The notes: generated by a model from the letters alone, not told the origin. Positions 8,837-20,193 are shown, counted from the first letter of the stretch. The stretch: 64,000 nucleotides of DNA from Hymenobacter polaris (GCF_012927305.1 NZ_JABBGH010000002.1:62001-126000), one strand, 5' to 3'. Numbers and translations are program-made.

Positions 8837-9514
8837 TTAATTGCGGCGGTTGCCACCCAGCAGCATCATACCGTAGTACACGAGCGTGGCCAGCGAGCTA
8901 ATGGCGGCTACTACGTAGGTCATGGCGGCCCACCAGAGAGCGTCTTTGGCCACGGCGTGCTCCTGGGTGGTTACCACGCCGCTGCGGTCCATCCAGGCCA
9001 GGGCGCGGCGCGAGGCGTCGAACTCGACAGGCAGCGTGATAAACGAAAACAGGGTGGTGAGGGCAAACAGCGCCACGCCCAGCCCTAGGGGCAAGATGCT
9101 GTAGCGCAGCAAAAATACGCCTCCAATGAGCAGCAAAGGCATAAACTTCGACACGGCTGACAGCGCTGGCACCATGGCCGAGCGAAACTTGAGGAAGCTG
9201 TAGGCCTGGGCGTGCTGCACGGCGTGGCCGCACTCGTGGGCGGCTACGGCGGCGGCCGTGGCCGAGCGGCCCGCGTACACGTCGGCGCTCAGGTTTACGG
9301 TTTTGGCGGTGGGGTCGTAGTGGTCGGAAAGCTGGCCGTCGGTGCTGATAATCTGCACGTCGCGAATACCGTAGTCGGCCAGCATCTTGGCCGCTACTTC
9401 GCGCCCGCTCAGGCCCGAGTGCAGGTGCACCTCGGCGTACTCTTTAAACTTGCTGCGCAGGCGCCACTGGATGCCGTAGCTAACGGCCGCGAGCAGGATG
9501 AGGAGGATAAACAT
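8837..9514 (-). CDS. YugP family membrane zinc metallopeptidase
   Basis: A protein of 225 residues with an N-terminal membrane helix (MFILLILLAAVSYGIQW), a zinc site HECGH in AAVAAHECGHAVQHA (HExxH type), and further hydrophobic segments in the second half (FMPLLLIGGVFLL, LPLGLGVALFALTTLF, and a C-terminal YVVAAISSLATLVYYGMMLL). This matches the Zn_peptidase_2 (YugP) family. The substrate is unknown; membrane-protein quality control is a plausible inference. I chose ATG 9514, directly before the first helix; the open frame extends to 9601. Confidence 0.85.
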   Translation of the reverse strand: MFILLILLAAVSYGIQWRLRSKFKEYAEVHLHSGLSGREVAAKMLADYGIRDVQIISTDGQLSDHYDPTAKTVNLSADVYAGRSATAAAVAAHECGHAVQHAQAYSFLKFRSAMVPALSAVSKFMPLLLIGGVFLLRYSILPLGLGVALFALTTLFSFITLPVEFDASRRALAWMDRSGVVTTQEHAVAKDALWWAAMTYVVAAISSLATLVYYGMMLLGGNRRN

Positions 9515-9606
9515 AGCGAAAAGGAGGATGAAGTTCTGATGAGCATATGGGCAAATGCCGTGCCTGGTTGCCACAGGGGCCCTAGGCTGCCAACTTGGCA
9601 ACTAGC

Positions 9607-10080
9607 TTATAGCTGCCGGGCCTTGGCTACCAGGGCCGAGGTACTGTAGCCCTTCACCAGCGGCACCGTCAGTACTTGCCCGCCCTTCTTCAACACCGTT
9701 TCGTGGCCCACAATTCCGTCAATCGTGTAGTCATCGCCCTTCACCAGCACGTCGGGCTGCACGGCCTCGATGAGGCGCAGCGGGGTGTCGTCGCCGAAGA
9801 GCACCACGGCATCCACGAAGGCTAGGGCGGCCAGGATGCGGGCCCGCGACGTTTCGTCCTGCAAGGGCCGGCCGGGCTTGAGGGCGCTCACCGAGGCATC
9901 GGTGTTGAGGCCCACCACCAGGCGGTCGCCCAGGGCGCGAGCCTTTTCCAGGTAGTCCACGTGCCCGAGGTGCAGCAAGTCGAAGCAGCCGTTAGTAAAC
10001 ACCACTTTTTCGCCGGCGGCCCGCCAAGCGGCTAGCATGGCAGGCAATTGCTTGGGGGATAAAATTTTATCGGCGGTCAT
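9607..10080 (-). CDS. rfaE2: D-glycero-beta-D-manno-heptose 1-phosphate adenylyltransferase (stand-alone RfaE domain II)
   Basis: A nucleotidyltransferase of 157 residues with the motif FTNGCFDLLHLGHVDYL (HxGH of the cytidylyltransferase superfamily) and the later KGYSTSALVAK motif. It adenylates heptose-1-phosphate on the route to ADP-heptose, a lipopolysaccharide-core precursor. Here the adenylyltransferase is separate from the kinase domain, unlike E. coli HldE. The YbhN-like membrane-protein gene lies upstream on the same strand, separated by a hairpin, so the two may form one envelope transcript. Confidence 0.93.
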   Translation of the reverse strand: MTADKILSPKQLPAMLAAWRAAGEKVVFTNGCFDLLHLGHVDYLEKARALGDRLVVGLNTDASVSALKPGRPLQDETSRARILAALAFVDAVVLFGDDTPLRLIEAVQPDVLVKGDDYTIDGIVGHETVLKKGGQVLTVPLVKGYSTSALVAKARQL

Positions 10081-10124
10081 AAGTGGATATCAGGTAGGCA
10101 ATTGCGGTTGATAATTAGTAGTTG

Positions 10125-10183
10125 GTGAATAGTAAAGAACGTCATTCCGAGCTTGCCGAGGAATGACGTTCTTTACTATTCAC
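10125..10183. repeat. Short perfect hairpin (24-bp arms)
   Basis: Positions 10125-10148 are exactly complementary to 10160-10183 around an 11-base loop. The arm contains AACGTCATTCC, close to the AACGTCATGCT found at the ends of the longer hairpin family elsewhere, and the loop GAGCTTGCCGA echoes that family's GAGCTTGCCGAAG. It is probably a shortened relative. It lies between two co-directional minus-strand genes. Confidence 0.85.
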
Positions 10184-10197
10184 GACTCACTACCTCA

Positions 10198-11244
10198 CTA
10201 CTCACTGGTCAGTGGCTCGTCGGCCAAGGCTTCGGCTTCCTGCACCAGGCTGCGGCGGTCGGCGGCGGCCACGGCCACGAAGCTGATGCCGCCCATCACC
10301 ACCACCAGCAGGGTTTGGGCGCCGTGTACTACCAGCGCGTAGGCAATGCCGGCCTCCTTGCTGATGCCATATACCAGCAGCACACCCTGCACCAACACGT
10401 GAAACGGCCCGATGCCACCCGCCACCGGCGCCGCCATGCCAAACGCCCCGAACGTGAGCACCGCCAGGCCCGCCCGGGCCCCTAGGCCATAAGTATCGGG
10501 AAAGCAGTAAAAAGCCAGGTAGTCGAGCAGGAAGTAAACCAGCCAGGTAAAGAAGGTGTGGAACAGGAAAAGCCCCTTGTTTTCGAGCTTCAGCACGCTG
10601 AGCAGCCCCGTGAGCAGGCCCTGAAGGAACACCAACACCTTATTAAATAGCGCGTGCTGGCGTAGGCGCTCCAGGTTGCGGTAGAGCGTATAGCCGGCCG
10701 CCAGCAGCAGCACCAGCGCCGCCAGGCCCGCCAGCACCAGCGGCAGCGGGTTGCGAGCCAGCGTATCGGCTTTGCCGCCCAGCAGCTCCTCATTAAAAAA
10801 GCCCCAGAAGGTCTTGAAATCGAGCAGCAGCGTGGCCCCCAGCAAGCACAGCAGCACCAGCACGTCAATCACGCGCTCGGTCACGACCGTGCCCAGGGCC
10901 ACTTGCACCGGCACGCCGCTGACGCGCCGCAGCACCGAGCAGCGGATGACCTCGCCGGCGCGGGGCAGCACCAGGTTGGCCAGATAGCCCACCATCATGG
11001 CGTGGTAGGTGGGCCAGTAGCCGGCCGGCGTGCGCGAGGCGTTGAGCTGCATTTGCCAGCGGTAGGCCCGGCTGAGGTAGCCCAGCACCGAGATGCCCAA
11101 GCTCAGCACCAGCCAGAAGTAATTAGCCTGCCGAATGCTGGCGCCCACGCGGCTCAGGTCCTGGCCCCGCAGCGCATACCACATCAGCGCGCCCGAAATG
11201 CCCAGCAGCAGGCCGTATTTCAGAATGTTAAGCAGGGTTTTCAT
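10198..11244 (-). CDS. YbhN/UPF0104-type flippase-like integral membrane protein
   Basis: An integral membrane protein of about 348 residues with 7-8 hydrophobic segments. It carries the family motifs SRAYRWQMQL, NLVLPRAGEVIRCSVLRR, and VTERVIDVLVLL, followed by a Gly/Pro-rich late segment (APVAGGIGPFHVLVQG). This is the lysylphosphatidylglycerol-synthase transmembrane domain family without the synthase domain. Members move or handle lipid-linked intermediates, but the substrate is not known. The start is ATG 11244. Confidence 0.85.
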   Translation of the reverse strand: MKTLLNILKYGLLLGISGALMWYALRGQDLSRVGASIRQANYFWLVLSLGISVLGYLSRAYRWQMQLNASRTPAGYWPTYHAMMVGYLANLVLPRAGEVIRCSVLRRVSGVPVQVALGTVVTERVIDVLVLLCLLGATLLLDFKTFWGFFNEELLGGKADTLARNPLPLVLAGLAALVLLLAAGYTLYRNLERLRQHALFNKVLVFLQGLLTGLLSVLKLENKGLFLFHTFFTWLVYFLLDYLAFYCFPDTYGLGARAGLAVLTFGAFGMAAPVAGGIGPFHVLVQGVLLVYGISKEAGIAYALVVHGAQTLLVVVMGGISFVAVAAADRRSLVQEAEALADEPLTSE

Positions 11245-11265
11245 CAAGCTGAAAAAAGCCGCCCG

Positions 11266-11302
11266 CCCCAGGGCCGGGCCGGCTACCGAGGCGGCCCTGG
11301 GG
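11266..11302 (-). terminator. GC-rich terminator-like hairpin after panD
   Basis: CCCCAGGGCCG (11266-11276) pairs with CGGCCCTGGGG (11292-11302). On the minus strand GGGCGGC and a run of T follow at 11257-11252. It lies between panD and the YbhN-like gene. Confidence 0.6.
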
Positions 11303-11360
11303 CCCTAGGGGTAGCAGGCGCAAAAAAGGAGCCGAGGGCAACCGGGCGGCTAGCCAGGGC

Positions 11361-11708
11361 CTAGGCCAGGCGGTTCTGGTCGTTGGGGAAGATGACGGTG
11401 GGCTGGTGGGCGCGGGCCTCGGCAAAGTCGATGAGGCAGTACGAAAACACGATAATGACATCGCCCAGGGCCACGCGGCGGGCGGCCGGCCCGTTGAGGC
11501 AGATGGTGCCCGTGCCCCGCTCACCCCGAATGGTATAGGTTTCGAAACGCTCGCCGTTGTTCACGTTCACCACCGTTACTTTTTCGTGCTCCACCATGTT
11601 GGCGGCGTCCAGCAGGTCCTCGTCAATGGTGATGCTGCCCACGTAGTGCAGCTCGGCTTGCGTGACGTGGACGCGGTGAATCTTGGATTTTAAAATTTCA
11701 ATCTGCAT
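11361..11708 (-). CDS. panD: Aspartate 1-decarboxylase
   Basis: A pyruvoyl enzyme of 115 residues converting L-aspartate to beta-alanine for pantothenate and coenzyme A. The self-cleavage site is visible as YVGSITID near residue 22, where the Ser after Gly becomes the pyruvoyl group. The length and the motifs NGERFETY and GDVIIVFSY fit PanD. The stop codon TAG at 11361-11363 lies inside a CCTAGG site. It is divergent from the gene at 11827. Confidence 0.95.
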   Translation of the reverse strand: MQIEILKSKIHRVHVTQAELHYVGSITIDEDLLDAANMVEHEKVTVVNVNNGERFETYTIRGERGTGTICLNGPAARRVALGDVIIVFSYCLIDFAEARAHQPTVIFPNDQNRLA

Positions 11709-11826
11709 AATGGGTTGCCTAAAGCGGCCTACAAAGATAATTGCTCGCCCAGGCCCCGGCCGGGTGGCGCCAAGGCGGCGGCGTTGTACTTTCCGGCCCT
11801 CATCGGTTTTCTCGTCATCAGTTGGT

Positions 11827-12669
11827 ATGCCGCACCCGTTTTTTCGTCTTTTACCGGGCCTAGGGCTGGCGCTGGGGTTGCTGCTGGCCGCGCTGGCCGG
11901 CCCCGCCGCCCGCGCCCAAACACCGCTTGGTCAGCCCTCACTCGATGAGGCCAAGGTGCAAATCTGGTGCGCTACGGCCCGCTATGTGTACGCCGACCTG
12001 GGCCACCCGCGCCTGCAAAGCACCCTGCGCTGCGAAAGCGGCAGCCTGCCCGCCCTGGCCGCCAGCCTGCGCCCCGATAGCCTACGCATCTACTCGCTGC
12101 TTTACGCACCCATCGAGGAGCGCGGCCGCATCTACCAGGGCCTCCAAGACAACCACGCCCGGCTAGCGGCGCTGGTGCGCGCCATCGTGGGCAAGCTGCG
12201 CGCCTCGCCCGCCCGCCAGCGCAGCCCCGCGCGCCTGGCCGGCCTGCACGAGCTGGAAAAAAAGCTGACCGACTACGTAGAAACCGGCCTGCCGCCCGCC
12301 ACCGTGGCCGCGGCTCCGCAGGCCGAAACCGAAACCAGCCTCAGCGGCCCCGCCGAAGCCGCCGAGGCCACGGCTGCCACCGCCCCGGCGGCTTCGGCGG
12401 GGCCCGGCGGCCCTAGGGCCACTGCCCCGGTCGCGCTGCTCGACCGCTTGTTGGCGCCGCTGGCCCTCACCTTTAGCTTGCTGAGCCTAGTGCTGTACGT
12501 GCTACTGCGCCTGAGCCTGGGCCGCACGTTGCGCCAGTTGCGCCGGGCCGCCACCCAGGCCGGCCGCGGCCCCGCCGAGCTAAGCGCCGCCCAGCGCCAG
12601 CAGGTGGAGGAGCTGGTGGCCCGGCGCGTGGCCGAGGCCCTGCGCACAACTGGCCCGGCCGCCCCCTAG
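11827..12669 (+). CDS. Uncharacterised exported protein with C-terminal membrane segment
   Basis: I do not recognise a family. From ATG 11827 the protein has a signal peptide (LGLALGLLLAALAGPAARA), a helical region of about 120 residues with two Cys (IWCATARY, LRCESGS), an Ala/Thr/Glu-rich linker, one membrane segment (LTFSLLSLVLYVLLRLSL) and a short charged helical tail ending in QQVEELVARRVAEAL. The open frame begins earlier, but upstream residues lack a signal and overlap the panD start. The TAG stop lies in a CCTAGG site. It is followed 49 bp later by the S9 peptidase gene. Confidence 0.6.
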   Translation: MPHPFFRLLPGLGLALGLLLAALAGPAARAQTPLGQPSLDEAKVQIWCATARYVYADLGHPRLQSTLRCESGSLPALAASLRPDSLRIYSLLYAPIEERGRIYQGLQDNHARLAALVRAIVGKLRASPARQRSPARLAGLHELEKKLTDYVETGLPPATVAAAPQAETETSLSGPAEAAEATAATAPAASAGPGGPRATAPVALLDRLLAPLALTFSLLSLVLYVLLRLSLGRTLRQLRRAATQAGRGPAELSAAQRQQVEELVARRVAEALRTTGPAAP

Positions 12670-12718
12670 GCGGGCCTGCCTCCCCCCAACAATTCACCTG
12701 CTCACTGCCTTATATGCT

Positions 12719-14977
<2,259 letters not shown>

Positions 14978-15348
14978 GGAGTAGCCCGAAGCTCCGTCCT
15001 ACCCCAGCAAAGCCGGTTAGCTGTAAGATATAAAAAAACCAAGTGCTGGCTATCTTCAAAAGATGTTTGCCAAAGCCCAAATCGTAGCTGCTAGGGCCTA
15101 GCAACGGCTGAAAGAGGCATAAGTAGGGCTATGCTTAACGCGCGGAAAGCCGCCTTTTCGGAGGACTGCTATGGATTTGCAATGCCTGGCAGTATTCAGT
15201 TGAACTATCCTCGATGCTACTTACTACATGGCCTTCCTCCTAGCATGTTGGATGCTAGCAGGTGCACTAAAGTGTTGGCCTAAGCCTATTCGTGCAAGGG
15301 CTGCCGTCATCTTCTTAACATAATACTTATTGCGGGTGAGGTAACAAG
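14978..15348. other. Convergent spacer without a supported gene
   Basis: G+C falls steadily across this stretch into the AT-rich acyltransferase gene. Only small symmetric words are visible: GCTAGGGCCTAGC near 15090, and CTAGCAT/ATGCTAG at 15240-15258 with a 5-base loop. I see no coding region and no clear terminator. Confidence 0.5.
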
Positions 15349-17229
15349 TCAATTAAAAAACTTCGTTGTGGCAGGGTTCGCTAATATCTTATTAACAATT
15401 AAGTCGGCACCGTACCCTGTGACATGGTTATTATCCCACATGTACGGCTCATTGTTTGCTGACAAAGCAGGGAATGAAGTTTGATTTATAATTCTGATAT
15501 AAGAAGAGTCTAGATTTTTTAGTAGATAGTTATCCATTAAATATTCTTCATCATTTAAATAATTATGATTAATTTGAATTTTATATTGAAAATTTCTTCC
15601 AGCAATTGTTGGGTAGGGGATTACGTAACTTTCGCTTTGCCCAACAACGATAACATTAATATTTTTTTTGTTGAAATAGCTAATAGATTCCTTGATGCCG
15701 TGTAATATCGTCTCCCGCTTTATTCCTTTAGCTCCAGACCAATGCGCCGTAATGATGACTAAATGTATTTCATTGGAATGGGAAGGAATAAAATCTTCAT
15801 AAACATAATCTATTATTTTTCTAATAGCTAATCGTTCATTATTTACTTTCTTTATAGTTGGTAAAATACCTCCTGCTGTAGCTTGCAGCAGATTAAATTT
15901 AGTGCTATCGAGGTTTTTCCTTAGTGATTCGGATAGCTGAGCGGCATGGCTATCGCCAAGTAGCAAAACGTTTTTCTTTCGTTTATTTATGCATAAGCAT
16001 TTATTGGTATCATAGCTTTCATCTTTAACTTCTGCAAAGCAAATCCCTGCATTAAATTGCTTGTCTCGCTTATGCTGCTGCGTAGTAGCGTAATTTGCTA
16101 CTTCTAAAGATTTGGCCTTAAAAATAAAGTTATTAGTGTCGGCATAACTTGAATAGGCAATAAGAGTAATGCATGGTAGTAGTGCTGCATATAGCCACTT
16201 CGCGCTTTTAATCTTAATATTCTCAACATAAGTATAGGATATATAGCCCAGTAAAAAAGATATTATAACGAGTAGTAGTGTTAATTTTAAGCTCATTTTT
16301 ATCCCAAAATACTGAGCTATCACGTAGACGGGCCAGTGCCATAAATACAGAGAGTAAGATATTTCCCCTAAGAATTGAATTGCTCTGTATTTAATAAATC
16401 TAACACTATCATTATTGGCAATAATTATTAAAAAAGTAGCAATTACGGGTAGCAAAGTGTAGAGACCAGGCCACAGCATAGTCGTGTCAAGAAGTAGAAA
16501 GCACAGGAATATCAAAAGGTAACCTGTATAAGCGATGAATTTTCCCCATTTGTTTTCCTTAAGTTTGCCTTCAGCAAGAAAAGCTATTCCGCCAAACATC
16601 ATTTCCCATGACCTAGTAGGAAGTAAATAAAAAGCGGCGTTATTCTTATAAGTTGTCGCAATAAGTGACAGAATGATAAGTGAAATAGTGAAAAAAATGA
16701 TAAAATAAAGATATATCTTTTTGCTTCTGATGGTGTTTGCTAGTAATAAAAGTATTAACGGATATATTAAGTAAAATTGCCATTCAACGGACAAAGACCA
16801 AGTGTGTAAAAAAATATTTGTATCTGATAACGGTGCGAAATAAGAATTAGAGCTTTGCCAGTATAATATATTTGATAAGAAAGTAATACTTGCTAAGGCG
16901 CTTTTTTGGTTTGTTTTATAATCTTCGGGAAAATAAAAGAAAAACGATAAAGTAGAAATAACAATAACAAGGCATAGTAGGGCTGGAACTATTCGCCTTG
17001 TTCTTTTGCCTATATAATCTTTAAAAGAGAAGTTATTATGATTGATGGATTGGATAATTATTCTAGTCATCAAATAGCCAGATATTACAAAGAAAATATC
17101 AACTCCAGCGAAGCCACCGGCTAAAAAATCTACTTTGTAATGAAAGAAAAGCACCCCAAGTACTGCAATAGCTCTGAGGGCATTTATATCGTATCTGAAA
17201 CCTGTTTTAGGAGTGATTGTATTTTTCAT
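15349..17229 (-). CDS. Acyltransferase-3/SGNH O-acetyltransferase (OafA/OatA type), AT-rich
   Basis: A 626-residue two-domain membrane enzyme. Residues 1-370 form the acyltransferase-3 domain with about ten hydrophobic segments; diagnostic parts are DINALRAIAVLGVLFFH, FAGVDIFFVISGYLM and the R/H-rich KRTRRIVPALL. The C-terminal SGNH domain has the GDSH block (VLLLGDSHAAQLSE) and a late Asp-His block (DNNHVTGYGADL). Such proteins transfer acetyl groups from the cytoplasm to extracytoplasmic sugars, for example O-antigen, exopolysaccharide or peptidoglycan. G+C is far below the neighbours, AAA/ATT codons dominate and CCTAGG is absent, so recent transfer is likely. The promoter presumably lies in the AT-rich 17230-17420. 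Confidence 0.9.
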   Translation of the reverse strand: MKNTITPKTGFRYDINALRAIAVLGVLFFHYKVDFLAGGFAGVDIFFVISGYLMTRIIIQSINHNNFSFKDYIGKRTRRIVPALLCLVIVISTLSFFFYFPEDYKTNQKSALASITFLSNILYWQSSNSYFAPLSDTNIFLHTWSLSVEWQFYLIYPLILLLLANTIRSKKIYLYFIIFFTISLIILSLIATTYKNNAAFYLLPTRSWEMMFGGIAFLAEGKLKENKWGKFIAYTGYLLIFLCFLLLDTTMLWPGLYTLLPVIATFLIIIANNDSVRFIKYRAIQFLGEISYSLYLWHWPVYVIAQYFGIKMSLKLTLLLVIISFLLGYISYTYVENIKIKSAKWLYAALLPCITLIAYSSYADTNNFIFKAKSLEVANYATTQQHKRDKQFNAGICFAEVKDESYDTNKCLCINKRKKNVLLLGDSHAAQLSESLRKNLDSTKFNLLQATAGGILPTIKKVNNERLAIRKIIDYVYEDFIPSHSNEIHLVIITAHWSGAKGIKRETILHGIKESISYFNKKNINVIVVGQSESYVIPYPTIAGRNFQYKIQINHNYLNDEEYLMDNYLLKNLDSSYIRIINQTSFPALSANNEPYMWDNNHVTGYGADLIVNKILANPATTKFFN

Positions 17230-18200
17230 AGCATACCACGATTATTGAGCAGGTAAAAAGTGGTTTAAAAAGAGCGTTTGAACAGAATACTCAATTAGTG
17301 GGTGTCAATAATACAAATAAGTTTTCTCTTTATCAAAGTTTTGCTAAGTGTAAGGTATATTAATTTTATAGATAGTCATAAGACATAAGTTCAGGTTTAG
17401 TAAGATAGCCCATATAGCCCCTGAATGCAATAAGACTTTTGACGCAACAAAGTCGTTCAGTGAAGGTCGTGTACGCTTAAAACGTCAACCGCAAGGTGTG
17501 GCAGCAGGTAGTAGCACGAGGCAGTTGCTGTTATTTTGTCAGCTATTCAAGTTTAAGGTGCCGAAATGTGTTGTGAGGCGCCTTTACATCATTTCGGATT
17601 GGGCTGTTAGAGCCTCGAGCTGATAACGCAGTGCGGGCAGCCAGGGCCAGCAGCCAGACTAATAGTCCTAGCTGAAGCCTTAGCTGCCCGTGACTTTGGG
17701 TATTGCTTCCCTAATACATTACTGCGGCAGGTCAGCGGCCCACCCCGTGACCCTAGGCCTGCAGCGGGGTCTGCAAGCGGTGGTTACCGCAGCAGGCCAA
17801 GCTCTCCCGAGTTTTGCGCAAGCGGCTACTGGCCAGGCTAGTTTCGAGTTAGGCTTTTGTCACCGCCATCAGGTGTGGCGTACGCACTTGAAGCCACGCC
17901 CAGGATTAGGCGAAGCTAGCGGATGGACGCTTAGGCTCAATATTGGACAATAACAGGTAGCTACCTGCTTTCAAAACTAGCAAAAAATGACCGGAACATC
18001 TTTCAATCGTCTACCCTCCTTAGCTAACTAAAAACTAACGTTACTGCTAGCGCCCAGAAGCTAGCTCAAGGCCGCTACTCGTTTGACGGCTGCCTGCGTG
18101 CTGCAATGCTCGAAGCTGCGCATAAAACTCCTGGTTCGAGGCAGCCCTGTATTTGCGCCGTTTGTTTGGCGTGCTCTTGCTGGTTTCCTGCAACCAATAG
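17230..18200. other. Long spacer with composition change and no supported gene
   Basis: The first 190 bases are AT-rich and belong with the acyltransferase island. From about 17440 the G+C rises to normal. An 87-codon open frame at 17690-17953 has no recognisable domain and is not called. A minus-strand stretch near 18050-18160 reads KRRKYRAAS in one frame and STQAAVKR in another, faintly like an IS3 orfA start, too weak to call. One CCTAGG site lies at about 17753. Confidence 0.4.
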
Positions 18201-18503
18201 TTATTCCACCACTTCCAGCACGGTGCGGAAGGAGTGGTACTTGCCGGTAAACTTCTTGTCCATCTCGGCGAGCAGCTCGGGGGCAAAGTGCTGCTGGTAA
18301 GCCTCGAGCTGGTCGAGGCTCACGGAATAGTACTGCGCGGCGTAGGTGATGCCGTTATCTTCCTCGTTGAGCAGGCGCAGCAGCTGGCTGCGAATGAAGC
18401 AGCCGGTGCCCACTACTTCGGCCATGTGGTGCTCGCGCATGTAGCTCACCCATTCGTCGGCAATGCTGGGGTCGAGGCTGGTGGTGACGTTGTAGAGAAT
18501 CAT
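18201..18503 (-). CDS. DUF4286 family protein
   Basis: A small protein of 100 residues starting at ATG 18503 (MILYNVTTSLDPSIADEW). It has the family's conserved pattern WVSYMREHHM, then VVGTGCFIRSQLLRLL and YAAQYYSVSLDQLEAYQQHFAP. The length is normal for DUF4286, which has a ferredoxin-like fold prediction and no known function. It follows the nitronate monooxygenase gene on the same strand and may be co-transcribed. Confidence 0.85.
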   Translation of the reverse strand: MILYNVTTSLDPSIADEWVSYMREHHMAEVVGTGCFIRSQLLRLLNEEDNGITYAAQYYSVSLDQLEAYQQHFAPELLAEMDKKFTGKYHSFRTVLEVVE

Positions 18504-18571
18504 AAGTGGTAAGCAAAGGCGGCAGTAAAGTAACGTTAGGGAAATACCGGCCAGCTCTTTTCCGATACGGA

Positions 18572-19645
18572 TTAGCTGGGTGGGGTGGCTAGCGCCGCTT
18601 GCAGCTCGGCGGCCAGCACCCGCACCAACTCGGCGGCCGCGAGGGGGCGAGCCCGCCCGGCGCCGGTGCCGGCCCACTGCACGGCATAGCCCGGCTCACC
18701 GGCCTGCTGCGCCGCAGCTATCAGCGCCTTACCCGCTACGTAGGCCCGCGGATAAGCCGCCACGGCCGGCCGGCCCGGCTGGTCAATCTCCCGCATAAAC
18801 CTATTGACCAGCCCGCGAGCGGGCCGGCCCGAAATGACGGCGGTAAGCTGCGTGGGCAGCGGGGGCTGCTGCAGCAAGGCGGCCCGGTAGGCGGCGCTCG
18901 CCTCCGACTCGGGGCAGGCGACGAAGGCGGTGCCCAGCTGTGCCGCCACGGCGCCCGCCCGCAGCGCCGCCGCCACGTCGGCGCCGGTCATCAGGCCGCC
19001 GGCGGCCACCACGGGCAGGGGCAGCGTCTGCACCAGCTGCCTCGTCAGGGCCAGGGTTGGCTGCTGGGTATCCGGCAGGCCATCGAATACCCCCCGGTGG
19101 CCGCCCGCCTCAATACCCTGGGCCACCAGCGCCTCAATGCCCAGGGTCAGCGCCGCCCGGCCCTCCGCTACCGATGTTACGCAGGCCAGCAGCAGGCAGC
19201 CCGCCTGCCGCAGCGCGGTGGCTTGGGCGGCCGTGGGCAAGCCAAAGTGGAAGCTCACTACCCTAGGGCGGGCCACCACCAGCACCTGCAGCAACTCCTC
19301 GTGCACCCGAAAGCTCGGGTAAGCCTCCGCCAGGCTGGCTGGGGGCGCACTGCCCAGCTTCTCGAAAAAAGGCCCTAAGTACGCCAGCCAGCGGGCATCG
19401 CCCGCGGGGTCGGGGGCGGCCGGCTGGTGGCAGAACACGTTGACGTTGAAGGGCCGGCGGCTGGCGGCCTGCAGCTCGGCCAGCTGCTGGGCTACCGTGC
19501 TGGCGGCCGGCGCAGCCCCGGCCGCCAATGAGCCTAGGGCCCCGGCTTCGGACACAGCTAGCGCCAGGGCCAGCGTTGAAACGCCCGCCATCGGGGCCTG
19601 AATAATCGGGTAAGACAGCGCCAGGCGCTCACAGAAGGCGTTCAT
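18572..19645 (-). CDS. Nitronate monooxygenase family flavoprotein
   Basis: A TIM-barrel FMN enzyme of 357 residues. The N-terminus YPIIQAPMAGVSTLALALAV, the central IEALVAQGIEAGGHRG (GGH of the flavin site) and the later VAAGGLMTGADVAAAL and GTAFVACPES are all typical of 2-nitropropane dioxygenase/nitronate monooxygenase proteins. These oxidise alkyl nitronates and detoxify propionate-3-nitronate. I chose ATG 19645; the 19 upstream residues of the open frame look unlike the family. Confidence 0.9.
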   Translation of the reverse strand: MNAFCERLALSYPIIQAPMAGVSTLALALAVSEAGALGSLAAGAAPAASTVAQQLAELQAASRRPFNVNVFCHQPAAPDPAGDARWLAYLGPFFEKLGSAPPASLAEAYPSFRVHEELLQVLVVARPRVVSFHFGLPTAAQATALRQAGCLLLACVTSVAEGRAALTLGIEALVAQGIEAGGHRGVFDGLPDTQQPTLALTRQLVQTLPLPVVAAGGLMTGADVAAALRAGAVAAQLGTAFVACPESEASAAYRAALLQQPPLPTQLTAVISGRPARGLVNRFMREIDQPGRPAVAAYPRAYVAGKALIAAAQQAGEPGYAVQWAGTGAGRARPLAAAELVRVLAAELQAALATPPS

Positions 19646-19702
19646 AGATAAGAGGCGAGGCCTGGCAGCGGGCGCTTCGGCCGCCGCACCTCGTGGCTTC
19701 AC

Positions 19703-20143
19703 TCACACCCGCATGGGGTCGAACTGGAAATCGTGGATGCGAGCCAAAATAGCCTTGGAGTCGAGCTTTTCGGCGGCAGCGGCCTGGGCCAGGGCGGGCA
19801 GCTCCTGGTCGCCGGCTAGGCGTAGGGTTAAGATTTGCTTGAGGGTGAGGTCTTTTTCGAGCGGGGCGAAGCGCTGGCCGCTGACTTCGAAGTAGCGCTG
19901 GCGCACTTCGAGCCGGGCCACGCGGTCTTGCAGCATCAGGGCGTAGTGCTGGCGCATCATTACCAGGGCCACCAGAAAAAACAGTGCCAGCAGCGCCACC
20001 GAAAACCACAGGCGCGACAGCTCGGAGTCGTCACCGGCCACGCCCACGTAGCGCCGGATGGTGTAGACGACGAGCACTAGTGTGAGCGGCAGCAGCACGA
20101 AATGGTGCAGCGGGTAGTACCGCGTGGGGTTTTTGGCGGCCAT
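19703..20143 (-). CDS. DUF6526-like small membrane protein
   Basis: A protein of 146 residues from ATG 20143. An N-terminal YYPLHHFVLLPLTLVLVVYTI helix and a second helix (LWFSVALLALFFLVALVMM) form a hairpin. A soluble tail with RFAPLEKDLTLKQILTLRLAGDQELPALA follows. The His-Phe start and Arg-rich tail resemble the DUF6526 family of Bacteroidota; I am moderately sure of the family and no function is known. It lies just upstream of the nitronate monooxygenase gene on the same strand. Confidence 0.7.
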   Translation of the reverse strand: MAAKNPTRYYPLHHFVLLPLTLVLVVYTIRRYVGVAGDDSELSRLWFSVALLALFFLVALVMMRQHYALMLQDRVARLEVRQRYFEVSGQRFAPLEKDLTLKQILTLRLAGDQELPALAQAAAAEKLDSKAILARIHDFQFDPMRV

Positions 20144-20193
20144 GGGGGCTAGGGAGTTGCGGCAAAGAGACGCTAGCAGTACGGCCCCCCACA

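Noticed and set aside
15240-15258. CTAGCAT/ATGCTAG hairpin as a terminator
   Set aside because: The stem is only seven pairs and no T run follows on either strand.
17690-17953. An 87-codon plus-strand open frame in the 17.2-18.2 kb spacer
   Set aside because: No domain, no signal, no conserved motif, and no supporting start context. Such open frames arise easily in GC-rich DNA.
18047-18170. Faint IS3 orfA-like start on the minus strand (KRRKYRAAS in one frame, STQAAVKR in another)
   Set aside because: Only two short words match, in different frames, and no other part of an insertion sequence or terminal repeat is seen.
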